A DNA stretch of 64,000 nucleotides, taken from the NCBI GenBank assembly GCA_002457555.1, contig NTJQ01000002.1, forward strand, positions 1 through 64,000, read 5' to 3'. Below are positions 23,210 through 33,045 of the stretch, one piece after another. The DNA comes from Marine Group II euryarchaeote MED-G37 (GTDB lineage Archaea; Thermoplasmatota; Poseidoniia; Poseidoniales; Thalassarchaeaceae). The stretch's first letter is position 1, and every line of letters starts with the position of its first letter. The notes beneath the pieces are model-generated. The model did not search any database and was not told the origin of the DNA. It worked only from the letters and a program-made list of their open reading frames with translations. A program made the translations under genes and the position numbers.

Positions 23210-24838
23210 TCAAGAAAGTGCGCCGTAATCTGCGTCCGCTTCTTCCATCTCGATTTCATCAACATCCATCTGAGCAAGTTGTAACTTTCCAGATAACTCA
23301 TCATTTACGGCATGCCAGTAGGAGTAGGCTTCGATTACCCAAATTCCTGATTCACGAGTTCCGTTTCCACTACCCTTGACTCCTCCAAATGGTAGGTGAG
23401 CCTCAGCTCCAGTTGTCGAGTTGTTAATTCCAGTCATACCGGCCTTAATCCCAGTCTTGTAGCGATAAGCTTCGAGTCTATCATTGGTGTAAATTGCAGA
23501 GGACAATCCATATGGTGAAGCATTTGCCAAGTACAGTGCATGTTCGAAATCACGGGCCTTGACGATAGTTACTAGTGGTCCGAAGATCTCTTCATGGAAA
23601 CACTCCATATCCTCTGTGACATCTACATAGACATGAGGCCACATGTAGATGCCTTCGCTAGCATCACCATGGAAACTATCTGGCTTGTTGTCATTTGTGA
23701 TCCGACCTTCTCCCCAAATTTTGTTAGCACCACTATTTTCACACATATCGACACCTTGAATGAAATCAACTGCATATCTCTCGGATAGCATTGGACCATA
23801 CAGTACTCCATCATGACGCATTGAATCACCAATCGAAGTGGATTTCACCTTCTCCATAAATCGTTCAACAAACTCATCATAGATGTCTTCGTGAATAATC
23901 AAATTTCCTAGGCTAGTACAACGCTGTCCTGCAGTTCCGAATCCTGCCCAGTAGGCTCCCTCAACAGCATTTTCCATATTTGCGGATGGCATTATTACAA
24001 GTGGGTTTTTCCCTCCTAATTCTAAGGAGGCGCTAACAAGATTACGACCACAAGTTTCTCCAATCATCTTACCGACTGCGGTACTACCTGTGAACGAGAT
24101 TTTGTCTACCATCCCTAAATCGGCAGAATCAACTAGTGCTTGACCTGCTCCACTACCATTCCCATGTATCAAATTAATTACACCATCTGGTAATCCTGCT
24201 TCGTGCATAATACGCGCCAGAGCGAAAGAAAGCAGGGGTGAGTCTTGAGGGGACTTCCACACGCAGGTATTGCCGCACATAATTGCTGGAATCATCTTCC
24301 AGAACGGGACTGCTGAAGGGAAGTTGCAAGAATTGATTATTCCACAAACCCCCAATGGTCTACGGTAGGTGAACAATTCTTTGTTCGGTAACTCTGAGTT
24401 GACTGTCTGACCATATAGTCTGCGACCTTCCGATTGGAAGAAGAGACATGTGTCAATAGCCTCCTGAATTTCACCACCACATTCTTTCAATGTTTTACCA
24501 ATTTCACGAGCCTGCAGACGAACAAGGTCGTCTTTGTGCTCCATCAATAACCTACCCATGTTACCGATTATTTGACCTCGAGTTGGAGCAGGTGTACCGG
24601 CCCAATCAGGGAATGCCGCACGAGCAGCTCTTAGAGCATCGTGTACATCTTCTTTGGTTGAGAGAGGGAACTCTCCTAGACAATCATCTAACCATGCTGG
24701 ATTAGCGCTTTCGTAAGTTGCCCCATCAGTAGCGAGAGTTAGCTTGCCGTTGATTATGTTGTAACCTCTGACCTTTGGGGATCCATTCGGGTTATTCGCT
24801 TCCATGTATTCGAATCCAGTCTCGAGAATGTGGGTCAT
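23210..24838 (-). CDS. NAD(P)-dependent aldehyde dehydrogenase (ALDH superfamily)
   Basis: This 542-residue enzyme oxidises an aldehyde to the acid. The catalytic residues are in SLELGGKNPLVI (general base Glu) and GFGTAGQRCTSLGN (nucleophile Cys). FTGSTAVGKMIGE is the cofactor loop and CFHEEIFGPLVTIV the C-terminal signature. AYWAGFGTAGQRCTS and the ending KGSGNGTRESG resemble the ALDH7/aminoadipate-semialdehyde dehydrogenase branch, so lysine breakdown is possible, but the substrate is not fixed by sequence. The first ~35 residues are variable and ATG at 24805 is an alternative start. It is divergent from the CDC48 gene. Confidence 0.88.
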   Translation of the reverse strand: MTHILETGFEYMEANNPNGSPKVRGYNIINGKLTLATDGATYESANPAWLDDCLGEFPLSTKEDVHDALRAARAAFPDWAGTPAPTRGQIIGNMGRLLMEHKDDLVRLQAREIGKTLKECGGEIQEAIDTCLFFQSEGRRLYGQTVNSELPNKELFTYRRPLGVCGIINSCNFPSAVPFWKMIPAIMCGNTCVWKSPQDSPLLSFALARIMHEAGLPDGVINLIHGNGSGAGQALVDSADLGMVDKISFTGSTAVGKMIGETCGRNLVSASLELGGKNPLVIMPSANMENAVEGAYWAGFGTAGQRCTSLGNLIIHEDIYDEFVERFMEKVKSTSIGDSMRHDGVLYGPMLSERYAVDFIQGVDMCENSGANKIWGEGRITNDNKPDSFHGDASEGIYMWPHVYVDVTEDMECFHEEIFGPLVTIVKARDFEHALYLANASPYGLSSAIYTNDRLEAYRYKTGIKAGMTGINNSTTGAEAHLPFGGVKGSGNGTRESGIWVIEAYSYWHAVNDELSGKLQLAQMDVDEIEMEEADADYGALS

Positions 24839-24902
24839 ACTTCGCGCGAATCGAGAAGTAGCAATGAAACCACCGCATCGCTATTCGTGATTCCGATAAC
24901 CA

Positions 24903-24929
24903 AATTACCAGATTTGACAATTGGTAATT
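24903..24929. promoter_or_regulatory. Candidate operator in the ALDH/CDC48 divergent promoter
   Basis: AATTACCA (24903-24910) and TGGTAATT (24922-24929) are perfect 8-base inverted arms with an 11-base spacer, giving half-sites about two helical turns apart. The element lies just upstream of a TATA-like GGTTTAAC (24934-24941) for the CDC48 gene and 65 bases from the ALDH start, typical for a dimeric regulator site. Confidence 0.45.
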
Positions 24930-24933
24930 GGGG

Positions 24934-24980
24934 GGTTTAACTACCTCCGATGTCGACATCATGTTACGAGGAGGGTGAAT
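24934..24980 (+). promoter_or_regulatory. Core promoter and ribosome site of the CDC48/VAT gene
   Basis: GGTTTAAC (24934-24941) is a TATA-like box. Transcription about 25 bases downstream would give a leader of roughly 18 bases containing GGAGGG at 24970-24975, six bases before ATG 24981. This fixes the start against the longer open frame from 24921. Confidence 0.5.
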
Positions 24981-27206
24981 ATGGCAGAGGAATCCGACAA
25001 AGAATTGAAACTCAGAGTAGCCAAAGCAATCCCTAGCGACGTCGGTCATGGCAGAGCAAGAGTGCCTTTTGACAACGAATTGAACCTCAAACCCGGAGAT
25101 ATAATCGAGATTGAGGGTGAGCGTTCTACCGCCGCAATAGTTTGGAGGTGTCGGCCCGAAGACGCGAACCTTGGCGTAATTCGAATTGACGGAATTATCC
25201 GCAAAAATTCGAGTGTTTCTCTAGGCGATCGAGTCACAGTAAGAAAAGTCGAAGCTCAGCCATGTACACGACTCATACTAAGTCCAGTTATGGCCAAGCA
25301 ACAAAAGGTTCGATTTGGACCTGGAATCGAGGGATTTGCCCGTCGAGGGTTGAACAAGAGACCTGTAGTATCTGGCGATCGAATATTCATTCCAGGAATG
25401 ACTCTGTTTGCTGAAGCATTGCCCTTCCAGATAGTCCAAACAAGTCCAAAGGGTATTGTCCAGGTGTTACCCGATACTGAGATTATCATCAAAGAAGAGG
25501 CAGTCGACGAGGGTGAAGACGCCGAAGTCTCAAGTATAACATACGAGGATATTGGAGGCATCGGAGATCAATTACAAAAAGTTCGTGAGATGATTGAGCT
25601 TCCACTGAAACACCCTGTTCTATTCCGCAGATTAGGAATCGACCCTCCAAGGGGAGTTCTATTGCACGGGCCCCCCGGAACCGGCAAGACTCTGATTGCG
25701 AAAGCGGTCGCTTCTGAAACACAGGCACACTTTACATCGATAAATGGGCCTGAAATAATATCGAAATATTATGGAGAGAGTGAAAAACAACTGCGTGAAA
25801 TCTTCGATGAAGCCACCGCAAATGCTCCGGCAATCATTTTTATCGATGAATTGGATTCAATTGCGCCAAAGCGCGAAGACGTCTCTGGTGAAGTTGAGCG
25901 CAGAGTTGTCGCACAGCTTCTCACTCTTCTTGATGGAATGCAGGGCCGAGATAATGTAGTCGTAATCGGTGCAACAAATCGACGCGATGCAATAGACCCT
26001 GCTCTGAGGCGCCCAGGTCGATTTGACAGGGAATTGGAAATTGGTGTTCCCGATAAGAATGGTCGAGAGGAAATTATCAACATTCATACTAGAGGTATGC
26101 CAATCAGTGACGACTTCGATATGGATTGGTTACTCGATAATTCCTATGGATTCGTCGGTGCAGATATCTCTGCCTTAGTTAGAGAAGCGGCGATGAAGGC
26201 CCTGCGCCGATATTTACCAGAAATAGATCTCGATGAGGAGCAGATTCCTGCCGAAGTTCTAGAAAAGATGGAAGTCAAAATGACGGATTTCCGCGAGGCA
26301 ATAAAGGAAATTGAACCAAGTGCTCTACGTGAAATTTACGTAGAGGTGCCAGAGGTATCTTGGGAACAAGTAGGCGGTCTAGAAGAGGTAAAGGAGCGCT
26401 TGAAAGAAAGTATCGAATGGCCACTAAATCAGCCAGAGATGTTCGATCATTTCGGAATCAATCCTCCTCGTGGTATCGTATTATTCGGAGCACCTGGAAC
26501 TGGAAAAACATTGATTGCGAAGGCAATTGCTAACGAAGCAAAGGCCAACTTTATCTCAATCAAAGGCCCTGAAATGGTCTCTAAATGGGTTGGAGAATCA
26601 GAAAGAGCGGTACGCGAGGTCTTCAAGAAAGCCAAACAATCCAGTCCTTCGATTATTTTCCTAGATGAATTTGAGAGCATTGCAGGAGTTCGTCGCACAA
26701 TGTCTGGTGAAGGTTCAGATGTGATGAATAGAGTAGTAAATCAATTACTATCCAGCATGGATGGTGTAGAGACGATGGAGGGTGTGATCGTAGTTGCTGC
26801 GACAAACCGACCAGAGATGATTGACCCCGCTCTGCTCCGAAGTGGGCGCTTCGAGAGAGTATTACACATTCCACCACCCGATTCAGATTCTCGGAAGCAA
26901 ATTCTGCGAATTCATACCAAGGATATGCCGTTGGGCAAATTCGACATAGATGATCTAGCGGGCCAGCTTGATAATTACACTGGGGCCGATATAGAATCGA
27001 TTTGTCGAGAGGCTGCTCTAATCTCTATGCGAGCCGGAAAAAAATCAGTCTCGAAGAAGGCCTTTGAGGAAGCAATTGCTAGAGTCAGACCTACAATCAC
27101 CGATGAGATGATGGAGTACTACGGTCGCATGGAAGGTATGCTAACCAGTGGTCTTGAATCGGTACGTCGCCGACCAGACACACTTTCTGGTATTGAAGCG
27201 GTTTGA
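24981..27206 (+). CDS. CDC48/VAT-type double AAA+ ATPase
   Basis: This 741-residue hexameric unfoldase is the archaeal homologue of p97/VCP that feeds proteins to the proteasome. The N domain (1-180) has the double-psi beta barrel of the family. D1 carries Walker [10 protein letters not shown], Walker [13 protein letters not shown] and the [11 protein letters not shown] arginine region. D2 carries [20 protein letters not shown] (the catalytic Asp-Glu kept, ID replaced by FE) and LLRSGRFER. The C terminus lacks a clear hydrophobic-tyrosine motif. A PRC-barrel gene follows with a GAGGTG ribosome site across the stop, so the two are likely an operon. Confidence 0.95.
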   Translation: MAEESDKELKLRVAKAIPSDVGHGRARVPFDNELNLKPGDIIEIEGERSTAAIVWRCRPEDANLGVIRIDGIIRKNSSVSLGDRVTVRKVEAQPCTRLILSPVMAKQQKVRFGPGIEGFARRGLNKRPVVSGDRIFIPGMTLFAEALPFQIVQTSPKGIVQVLPDTEIIIKEEAVDEGEDAEVSSITYEDIGGIGDQLQKVREMIELPLKHPVLFRRLGIDPPRGVLLHGPPGTGKTLIAKAVASETQAHFTSINGPEIISKYYGESEKQLREIFDEATANAPAIIFIDELDSIAPKREDVSGEVERRVVAQLLTLLDGMQGRDNVVVIGATNRRDAIDPALRRPGRFDRELEIGVPDKNGREEIINIHTRGMPISDDFDMDWLLDNSYGFVGADISALVREAAMKALRRYLPEIDLDEEQIPAEVLEKMEVKMTDFREAIKEIEPSALREIYVEVPEVSWEQVGGLEEVKERLKESIEWPLNQPEMFDHFGINPPRGIVLFGAPGTGKTLIAKAIANEAKANFISIKGPEMVSKWVGESERAVREVFKKAKQSSPSIIFLDEFESIAGVRRTMSGEGSDVMNRVVNQLLSSMDGVETMEGVIVVAATNRPEMIDPALLRSGRFERVLHIPPPDSDSRKQILRIHTKDMPLGKFDIDDLAGQLDNYTGADIESICREAALISMRAGKKSVSKKAFEEAIARVRPTITDEMMEYYGRMEGMLTSGLESVRRRPDTLSGIEAV

Positions 27207-27215
27207 GGTGAAGAA

Positions 27216-27458
27216 ATGCCGACAACTTTCGGCCGAGAAATTCTTGGACGAAATGTTGTCGATCAAGCATCGGACAAGCTCGGGGTTCTAGCCGATTTTA
27301 GAATCGATATGTCTAGCGGAAGAATCACTTCTATACTGGTTAATCTTGAGAATGATTTGGATCCAGCAATGCTACCTTGGCCAACCATAGAAGGCCTACT
27401 GTCAGTTCCAGTTGAAGAGATTGCAGAGGTCGGCGTGAACATCCAACTTGCTCGTTGA
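27216..27458 (+). CDS. PRC-barrel domain protein
   Basis: This 80-residue protein is a single PRC-barrel: an N-terminal REILGRNVVDQASDKLGVLADFRID strand pair, GRITSILVNLE, and a closing VPVEEIAEVGVNIQLAR. PRC-barrels are small beta barrels found in RNA metabolism, photosystems and archaeal membrane-division proteins (CdpB type). A GAGGTG ribosome site at 27205-27210 overlaps the CDC48 stop, so it is cotranscribed with the unfoldase. The role of the pairing is unknown. Confidence 0.82.
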   Translation: MPTTFGREILGRNVVDQASDKLGVLADFRIDMSSGRITSILVNLENDLDPAMLPWPTIEGLLSVPVEEIAEVGVNIQLAR

Positions 27459-27520
27459 GTCGATGCACGGTCCGTTCAGCGGTGAATAACGGTCTTAAGT
27501 CGTAGTTGAGGCTCGTCAGA

Positions 27521-27535
27521 CGTTCCTTAGGAACG
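27521..27535. promoter_or_regulatory. Perfect palindrome upstream of the DUF4350-like gene
   Basis: CGTTCC-TTA-GGAACG forms 6-base inverted arms 13 bases before the ATG at 27548. It could be an operator or a leader hairpin over the ribosome-binding region; no ribosome site is visible. Confidence 0.3.
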
Positions 27536-27547
27536 GTGGCTTGCAGC

Positions 27548-29191
27548 ATGGTGAATTCTCGCGTATGGATGAGGAGGCTAACGTCGAGACAATCTCGACG
27601 TCTTGCAATCACCACAGCATTCTGGTTGATGCTAGGGATTCTTCTATTTTCAATTCTGCAAACCTACATAATAACCGGGGAAAAACAGCAGTCTGCATAT
27701 GGTGATGACTGGAATGATTTGAATGGTTTTAGAGACGAGGTATCGAATCTCGGAATTGAAACTACGGCATTAATTTCAAGCCCGCTTCTTCTTACAGAAA
27801 TCGATAACCCAGAACAGTCGATTTTCGTTATCTCTGGAGTGGAGAGAGATACTATTTCTTTACCTAAATTTACTGGGGACGAGACCATAGTCGATTTCCG
27901 AGAAGCGGACGGTTACACCAGTTCGGAAATTTCTGCAATTAGGGATTTTGTTGACGCTGGTGGAACACTTCTGCTGATGGATGATTTTGGTTATTCTGCA
28001 AGTCTTGCCGATGAATATGGTTTGACTTATTCAGGACATCACCTATACGACGGGGAAGCATGGGCTCGAGAATTAGACTTCAATTTCGTTTGGGTAAACG
28101 AAACTTCAGCATTCAATTTTACTTCTACTTCTGGTTCAGTTGCAATGGCAATGCATCCATGTTTGCGTGATGTTGATTTCGATGGAGTAATCGATTTACT
28201 TGACGATGAGCCATATGATCCGAATGTTGGGGGCGTAATTACCGAGCAAAATGTTGGTCTATGTGCCCATAGATGGAATCAGGAAACCGGTGAATGGGAC
28301 TTTACAGAAAACTACAACCTACTGACAAATTCTCCATCAGCCTTCGAGAAGGATGGATCCTTCAATCCCGCTGAGAATCGCTACGCCATTAGTGCTAGCA
28401 CCCTTGATTCATATCTCGATACAAATGACGATGGCAACCTAACTGTCGGCTTTGAGGCGGCAGGAATAGCAGGCGATGAACAAGGTCCGTTTGCTATCTA
28501 TGTCAGATATTGTGTGGATAGAATGTGTCTAGATTCTGATAAGGGGAGAGTTCACTTCGTCAGCGACGGTTCGGTGCTAATCAATTCCCTATACAATGCA
28601 GGACCTGATAGTCCGTACGCTGACTCTGTTCCACTAAATGATAATCGCAAGTGGGCACTGGATATTATCGCTGAAGCTCTACTTCTCGGAAATACAAGTA
28701 CAAATGCCGGTGAAGAAGCCATCATTATATTCGATGAATCAAGACACCAGCAGGAAACTCCAATGGGAGATACCTACAATCTACTATACTACATTCTAGT
28801 CTACTTTACTAATGATTGGATGGCTATGCTAATTCTATTCCTAACTCTCTTCATCGTACTAGAGGCGGTCCTCATTCGTAAGGATGATCCAGATGACTGG
28901 CGTCATGTATTCCGTATTATCTACTATGGATTCGGTGATGCTCGGAGGTATGAATACTATCAGAGGCCTCAGAAAATCAGGCAGGTGTTATTGACACGGG
29001 TTCGAAATCTCAACACGCTGTCTCGAGAGGAATTCGACGCATTACCCGCTGCTGAGTTGCAGCGTATAGTCGATGATCCAGTTTTAGTACAATTCATCTT
29101 TGAAGATAGACGATACAAGCCAGACGAGTTGGTTGGAATAATCAAACGAATCAGCGCTTGGGGTCAAACTACAGAGGAGAGTGATGCCTAA
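27548..29191 (+). CDS. DUF4350-like membrane protein upstream of DUF58 gene
   Basis: From ATG 27548 this is a 547-residue protein with an N-terminal membrane helix (about 20-42). A large extracytoplasmic region follows whose first part resembles the GATase-like fold of DUF4350/GldG-type proteins (SEISAIRDFVDAGGTLLLMDDFG). Aspartate-rich calcium-type segments come next (DVDFDGVIDLLDDEPYDPN; DTNDDGNL). A second helix near 420-445 (AMLILFLTLFIVLEAVLI) leads to a cytoplasmic tail. The stop overlaps the DUF58 start by one base (TAATG). Proteins of this type usually sit with MoxR and DUF58 genes; the MoxR gene is not adjacent here. Confidence 0.75.
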   Translation: MVNSRVWMRRLTSRQSRRLAITTAFWLMLGILLFSILQTYIITGEKQQSAYGDDWNDLNGFRDEVSNLGIETTALISSPLLLTEIDNPEQSIFVISGVERDTISLPKFTGDETIVDFREADGYTSSEISAIRDFVDAGGTLLLMDDFGYSASLADEYGLTYSGHHLYDGEAWARELDFNFVWVNETSAFNFTSTSGSVAMAMHPCLRDVDFDGVIDLLDDEPYDPNVGGVITEQNVGLCAHRWNQETGEWDFTENYNLLTNSPSAFEKDGSFNPAENRYAISASTLDSYLDTNDDGNLTVGFEAAGIAGDEQGPFAIYVRYCVDRMCLDSDKGRVHFVSDGSVLINSLYNAGPDSPYADSVPLNDNRKWALDIIAEALLLGNTSTNAGEEAIIIFDESRHQQETPMGDTYNLLYYILVYFTNDWMAMLILFLTLFIVLEAVLIRKDDPDDWRHVFRIIYYGFGDARRYEYYQRPQKIRQVLLTRVRNLNTLSREEFDALPAAELQRIVDDPVLVQFIFEDRRYKPDELVGIIKRISAWGQTTEESDA

Positions 29192-30444
29192 TGTGGACAC
29201 GTAAGGCCGCAATTATGCTGACAAGTGGCATTTCTTTGATATTGATTGGAATGATGATATCTCATTTCCAATTGATGATAATCGGTCTAACATTCATCGC
29301 CTTCTTGGTGATTAACGGCTGGGTAACCGGTCATTCAGACCTTGAAATCACTCGAAATATTTCTGCACAAAACGTCTACAAGGGTGACGATATCCTAGTC
29401 GAAGTCACGGTCACCAATAATTCGTATCGCCGTACCCAATTGCTCGAGGTATTCGATAATGTCCCTCACGAGATGAAGATGAGGCGAGGAATCAATCAGA
29501 TGAGAATGAATCTAGGACCTGGACAATCTGCTACAATGCGATATACAGTTCGTTGCCCACTCCGTGGTCATTACACCGTTGGGCCGGTATCTGTTCGTCA
29601 TCGTAACGCATTCAATCTCTTCGTTAATGAATCGAAAGTCGACGATCGAACCGACATTACCGTATTCCCTCAAGTTCGAGAAGTTGAGGAGGCCTTACTC
29701 CGCTCCAATGTGCCTAAAATGTACACTGGTGCAACTACTCTGAAGACTCCTGGCCAAGGAATGGAATTCTATTCTCTGCGAGAGTATCTTCCAGGAGATG
29801 CCTTCCGAATGATAAACTGGAAAGCATTTGCTAGAACCGGCGAATTGATGGTTAATGAAAAGACACGTGACGCTGTTACCGATGTCTTCATCATTTTAGA
29901 TACAAGAGACGTTGCAAGAATAGGAACTGTTCTCAAGAATCCATTGGAGATGGGTACTGTAGCGGCGGCTTCGATTGCAAATTATTTCATTCGCCGCCGC
30001 GATTCTGTATCTATTGTCACCTTTGGTGACAAGATGAACTACCTGCCACCAGAAACCGGCGACAAGCAATACTACAAGACTCTCAGCATGCTTGCGGGTG
30101 TAACATCCAAAGGTAGTATGCCATTACAGGCTGTGACCAATGCGATGAGCTCTCGAATTAGTAGAGGTTCTCCAGTATTCATCATCAGTAGCCTCGAGGG
30201 AGATGGCACAACTCTTCCAGCAATTCGAAATCTTGCAGGTAAGGGTCACGATGTTATCGTTCTGTCACCGTCAAGTATCGATCTTGAGAGACTAGTAAGC
30301 CGAATACCAAGAATGTCCTATGAGGTGCTAAAGCTAGAGAGACAGAATAGATTGACGGCAATTTCTGGATATGGTGCAAAGGTCATCGATTGGATGCCAG
30401 ATATCGAATTATCACAGGCTTTGCTCCAGGTAAAGACGGTTTGA
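29191..30444 (+). CDS. DUF58 domain protein with N-terminal membrane anchor
   Basis: This 417-residue protein has two short N-terminal hydrophobic segments (8-26 and 28-46), a beta-sandwich region (50-150) and the DUF58 core. The core is marked by GMEFYSLREYLPGDAFRMINWKAFARTGELMVNE around residue 190-225, followed by a vWA-like region (DVFIILDTRD; FGDKMNYLPPE). DUF58 proteins act with MoxR AAA+ ATPases in assembling or activating exported complexes. Here it lies between a DUF4350-like gene and a multi-helix membrane gene, all tightly spaced. Confidence 0.9.
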   Translation: MWTRKAAIMLTSGISLILIGMMISHFQLMIIGLTFIAFLVINGWVTGHSDLEITRNISAQNVYKGDDILVEVTVTNNSYRRTQLLEVFDNVPHEMKMRRGINQMRMNLGPGQSATMRYTVRCPLRGHYTVGPVSVRHRNAFNLFVNESKVDDRTDITVFPQVREVEEALLRSNVPKMYTGATTLKTPGQGMEFYSLREYLPGDAFRMINWKAFARTGELMVNEKTRDAVTDVFIILDTRDVARIGTVLKNPLEMGTVAAASIANYFIRRRDSVSIVTFGDKMNYLPPETGDKQYYKTLSMLAGVTSKGSMPLQAVTNAMSSRISRGSPVFIISSLEGDGTTLPAIRNLAGKGHDVIVLSPSSIDLERLVSRIPRMSYEVLKLERQNRLTAISGYGAKVIDWMPDIELSQALLQVKTV

Positions 30445-30456
30445 GGAGGTTAAGAT

Positions 30457-31674
30457 ATGGCAATGGAAACTGTACCACCAAGTCAGACATTACATCTTCC
30501 TCGCTTACGCCGTCGTTGGCAAATCCTATTCCTTCAGGTAATCGCTACAGTAGCGCTATTGGCGTTATTATTCAGAATGACAGAAGTATACGGACCCTGT
30601 GATGATGGATTCCTAGAAGACGGCAACAACTGGTGTCCCTCTTACGAACATACTAGAGGTTTAATGTGGGTCAATGAACAACCTTCTTTCCAAGATAATG
30701 CACTCTCTGGAAGTGATGGTTTGATTCTGCCAAGAGAATTAGTTGGAATTGATTCAACCGGATTCGCTAGTCAAGTGGCTCCACTTACAGTGTGCTTTCT
30801 TCTGGCAGGGTTATGGATGTTCTACCAAACCAGAGGTGAGAAGGTAAAGCTGTGGACTCGCAGAGGGTTTACCGGCGCGGTTGTACTGTGGGCCCTTGTA
30901 CCATTCACTCTAAATTGGTTTGATGAGATTGGAGTTATCGGTTTTCACCTTCCCTTACAACACATAGGATCTTTGTTCCAACCGTTACAATTAGCAATTG
31001 AGATATTCTTTGTTGGAATCGTCTTTGCACCCATATTGTCTGGACTAATAGGTATCTGGAGCCTCTCTAGAAGGGCGCTTACTTGGGCAGTGAGTTTCTT
31101 CTTGATGATTATAGGAGTACACGCATTACTGACCTTCCAAGGAATAACAGATTCAGTGGCTGGAATCGGCCTAAAGCCCCTACCAGCACAGATTGGGGAA
31201 GCAACACTGTATGGCGGTCTAATTTCTCCTCTAGCACTTGACTTACTTGGTATTGCTATTCTAATACTACTATTCCATGAGGCAGGTAACGCCGTAATTG
31301 GCCATCTTGAGTATGCGGTTATGTTGCCTGATGCTAGTAAATCAGATCCAGAATACGTACGTCAATTCAACAATGTCGTTAACAGTCATGTTTTGCATAC
31401 AGTTTCGATAATTGGTGGGGTTGCACTTACAACTGCACTCGCACTAGAGTTCGATGCCCTAATGCTCGATATAGTGGCTGTAATGGAGGGTGGACAGTGG
31501 AGCGGACAAGTCTCCGAGTCACTAGAGTTGCAACTGACATACGGGAAGGTTATCTCGGCTGGATTATTCCTTCTAGCGGTGGCTGGAATGAGATACGTTG
31601 TACCTTGGCAGAGAGTTAGTGGACTAATTGAAGCAGGAATTGCTAGCCTACGGGGTACAAGATCAGAATCCTAA
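30457..31674 (+). CDS. Multi-helix membrane protein of the DUF58 cluster
   Basis: I do not recognise this 405-residue protein. It begins with a basic N terminus and a helix (about 22-40). A short external segment with two cysteines follows (GPCDDGFLEDGNNWCPSYEH), then about seven further hydrophobic helices, and a basic C terminus. A strong GAGGAGGT ribosome site at 30443-30450 overlaps the DUF58 stop, so it belongs to the same operon. It may form the membrane part of the complex that the DUF58 protein serves. Confidence 0.78.
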   Translation: MAMETVPPSQTLHLPRLRRRWQILFLQVIATVALLALLFRMTEVYGPCDDGFLEDGNNWCPSYEHTRGLMWVNEQPSFQDNALSGSDGLILPRELVGIDSTGFASQVAPLTVCFLLAGLWMFYQTRGEKVKLWTRRGFTGAVVLWALVPFTLNWFDEIGVIGFHLPLQHIGSLFQPLQLAIEIFFVGIVFAPILSGLIGIWSLSRRALTWAVSFFLMIIGVHALLTFQGITDSVAGIGLKPLPAQIGEATLYGGLISPLALDLLGIAILILLFHEAGNAVIGHLEYAVMLPDASKSDPEYVRQFNNVVNSHVLHTVSIIGGVALTTALALEFDALMLDIVAVMEGGQWSGQVSESLELQLTYGKVISAGLFLLAVAGMRYVVPWQRVSGLIEAGIASLRGTRSES

Positions 31675-31679
31675 CTTTT

Positions 31680-31931
31680 TCATCTAATTCCTTGTAATTT
31701 CTCAATGATTAGAACTACTTTACTCGCAATGAAGAGAGTGGTTAATCCGAGGAGGGTGACCGCAACCGGATTAGCCCACCATCCTAGATGAGATTCCATC
31801 GCAGAGATTACCTCTTCACTTATTTGCCAAGCTGCGATTATACAGGCTAAGAGGACGAATCTATCCATCCAAGGCGATGTCTTCTTTCCGGCTGTGGTAG
31901 CCCTATCAGGTAGGTTGCCAACCTCGCTCAT
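31680..31931 (-). CDS. Small two-helix membrane protein
   Basis: From ATG 31931 (MSEVGNLPDRATTAGKKTSPW) the product is 83 residues with hydrophobic segments near 22-40 and 50-75 and a basic/charged C terminus (KVVLIIEKLQGIR). The open frame runs up to 32207 but overlaps the divergent tRNA thiolase gene, so the short form is preferred; ATG 31979 (MRPIGAYIGD) is another option. It converges on the DUF58-cluster membrane gene. No family recognised. Confidence 0.55.
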   Translation of the reverse strand: MSEVGNLPDRATTAGKKTSPWMDRFVLLACIIAAWQISEEVISAMESHLGWWANPVAVTLLGLTTLFIASKVVLIIEKLQGIR

Positions 31932-32036
31932 GGCAATGGTGCGAAAAATATCGCCAATATATGCACCGATTGGCCTCATTCCCATTCTACATACACTATC
32001 AGTGGGGTTCAAGCCACAGAGGTCAGCCCGAAGACC

Positions 32037-33041
32037 ATGGCCGCAGGTATTGACGTAGAGACTTGCAGTCGCTGTAATAAGCCTGCAATATTGCATCAAG
32101 AATACAGTGGACAGCACTTCTGTGCCTATCACCTTGGACAATCGATTAGAAAGAGAGTATCGAAAGATTTGCGTAGTCAATTGGTCCTTCCAAAGAATGC
32201 TAATCATGAGGATGGTCGACCATACACAATCTTAGCTTGCGTTTCCGGAGGTAAAGATTCAGCAGTCCTTTTGGATATGTTGGTAGATATTATTGGAAAG
32301 CGACGTGATGTGAAAATCATCGCCGGTTGTGTTGACGAGGGAATAGATGGATACAGATCTCCTTCATTGGAATGTGCGAGGGATTTAGCAGAATCATTGT
32401 CTATCGAATTTGTTACTTTGTCTTACGAGGAAATGGGTTATGAAAGAATGGATGAGGTTGTAGAAAGAATGCCGATTATGGCTGAAAATCATGATGAGGC
32501 AAAGGGAATGATGCCTTGCTCATATTGTGGTGTTTTCCGCAGACAAAGCCTCAACGCCCTTGCTAAAAAGATACAAGCGGATGTTATGGCACTAGGGCAC
32601 AACCTCGATGATATGGCTCAATCGATACTGATGAATTTGCAAAAGGGGGAGATTGAACGGAGTGTTAGACTTGCCCCGCACACAGACACACCAATCGAAG
32701 GATTGGCACCACGCATAGTACCTCTTCGTTGGGTGCCTGAACAGGAAATTCACGCCTATGCCTTCGCAAAGGGTCTTCCTATTCATCATGGAGACTGCCC
32801 TCATGCACCAGGCGCAATGAGGCAACAAAGCCGTGCAATTGTTGCCTCTTTAGAGGCCCAAAGTCCGGGTGCTAGACACGGATTACTACACGCTTTGGAA
32901 CAGATTAGGGAATTGTACCGAGAGGCGAGAGGAGACCATCAGTCGGATGTCACAAATTGTCAGCAATGTGGAGAAATAACGAGCCGTAAAATTTGCCAGT
33001 CCTGTACAATGAAGGAATGGTTAGCGAAATCCTCTTTGTGA
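32037..33041 (+). CDS. NcsA/CTU1-type tRNA 2-thiolation enzyme
   Basis: This 334-residue PP-loop ATPase of the TtcA/TtuA/Ncs6 family adenylates and thiolates uridine in tRNA. It has an N-terminal zinc knuckle (CSRCNKP...HFCAYH, residues 10-32), the PP-loop CVSGGKDSAVLLDML (70-75 core), PCSYCGVFRRQSLN and ALGHNLDDMAQSILMNL, where cysteines bind an iron-sulfur cluster. A C-terminal zinc ribbon (CQQCGE...CQSCTM) completes it. U34 of tRNA-Lys/Glu/Gln (Ncs6) or U54 (TtuA) could be the target. It converges on the CoA-transferase gene with four bases between stops. Confidence 0.88.
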   Translation: MAAGIDVETCSRCNKPAILHQEYSGQHFCAYHLGQSIRKRVSKDLRSQLVLPKNANHEDGRPYTILACVSGGKDSAVLLDMLVDIIGKRRDVKIIAGCVDEGIDGYRSPSLECARDLAESLSIEFVTLSYEEMGYERMDEVVERMPIMAENHDEAKGMMPCSYCGVFRRQSLNALAKKIQADVMALGHNLDDMAQSILMNLQKGEIERSVRLAPHTDTPIEGLAPRIVPLRWVPEQEIHAYAFAKGLPIHHGDCPHAPGAMRQQSRAIVASLEAQSPGARHGLLHALEQIRELYREARGDHQSDVTNCQQCGEITSRKICQSCTMKEWLAKSSL

Positions 33042-33045
33042 AAAA

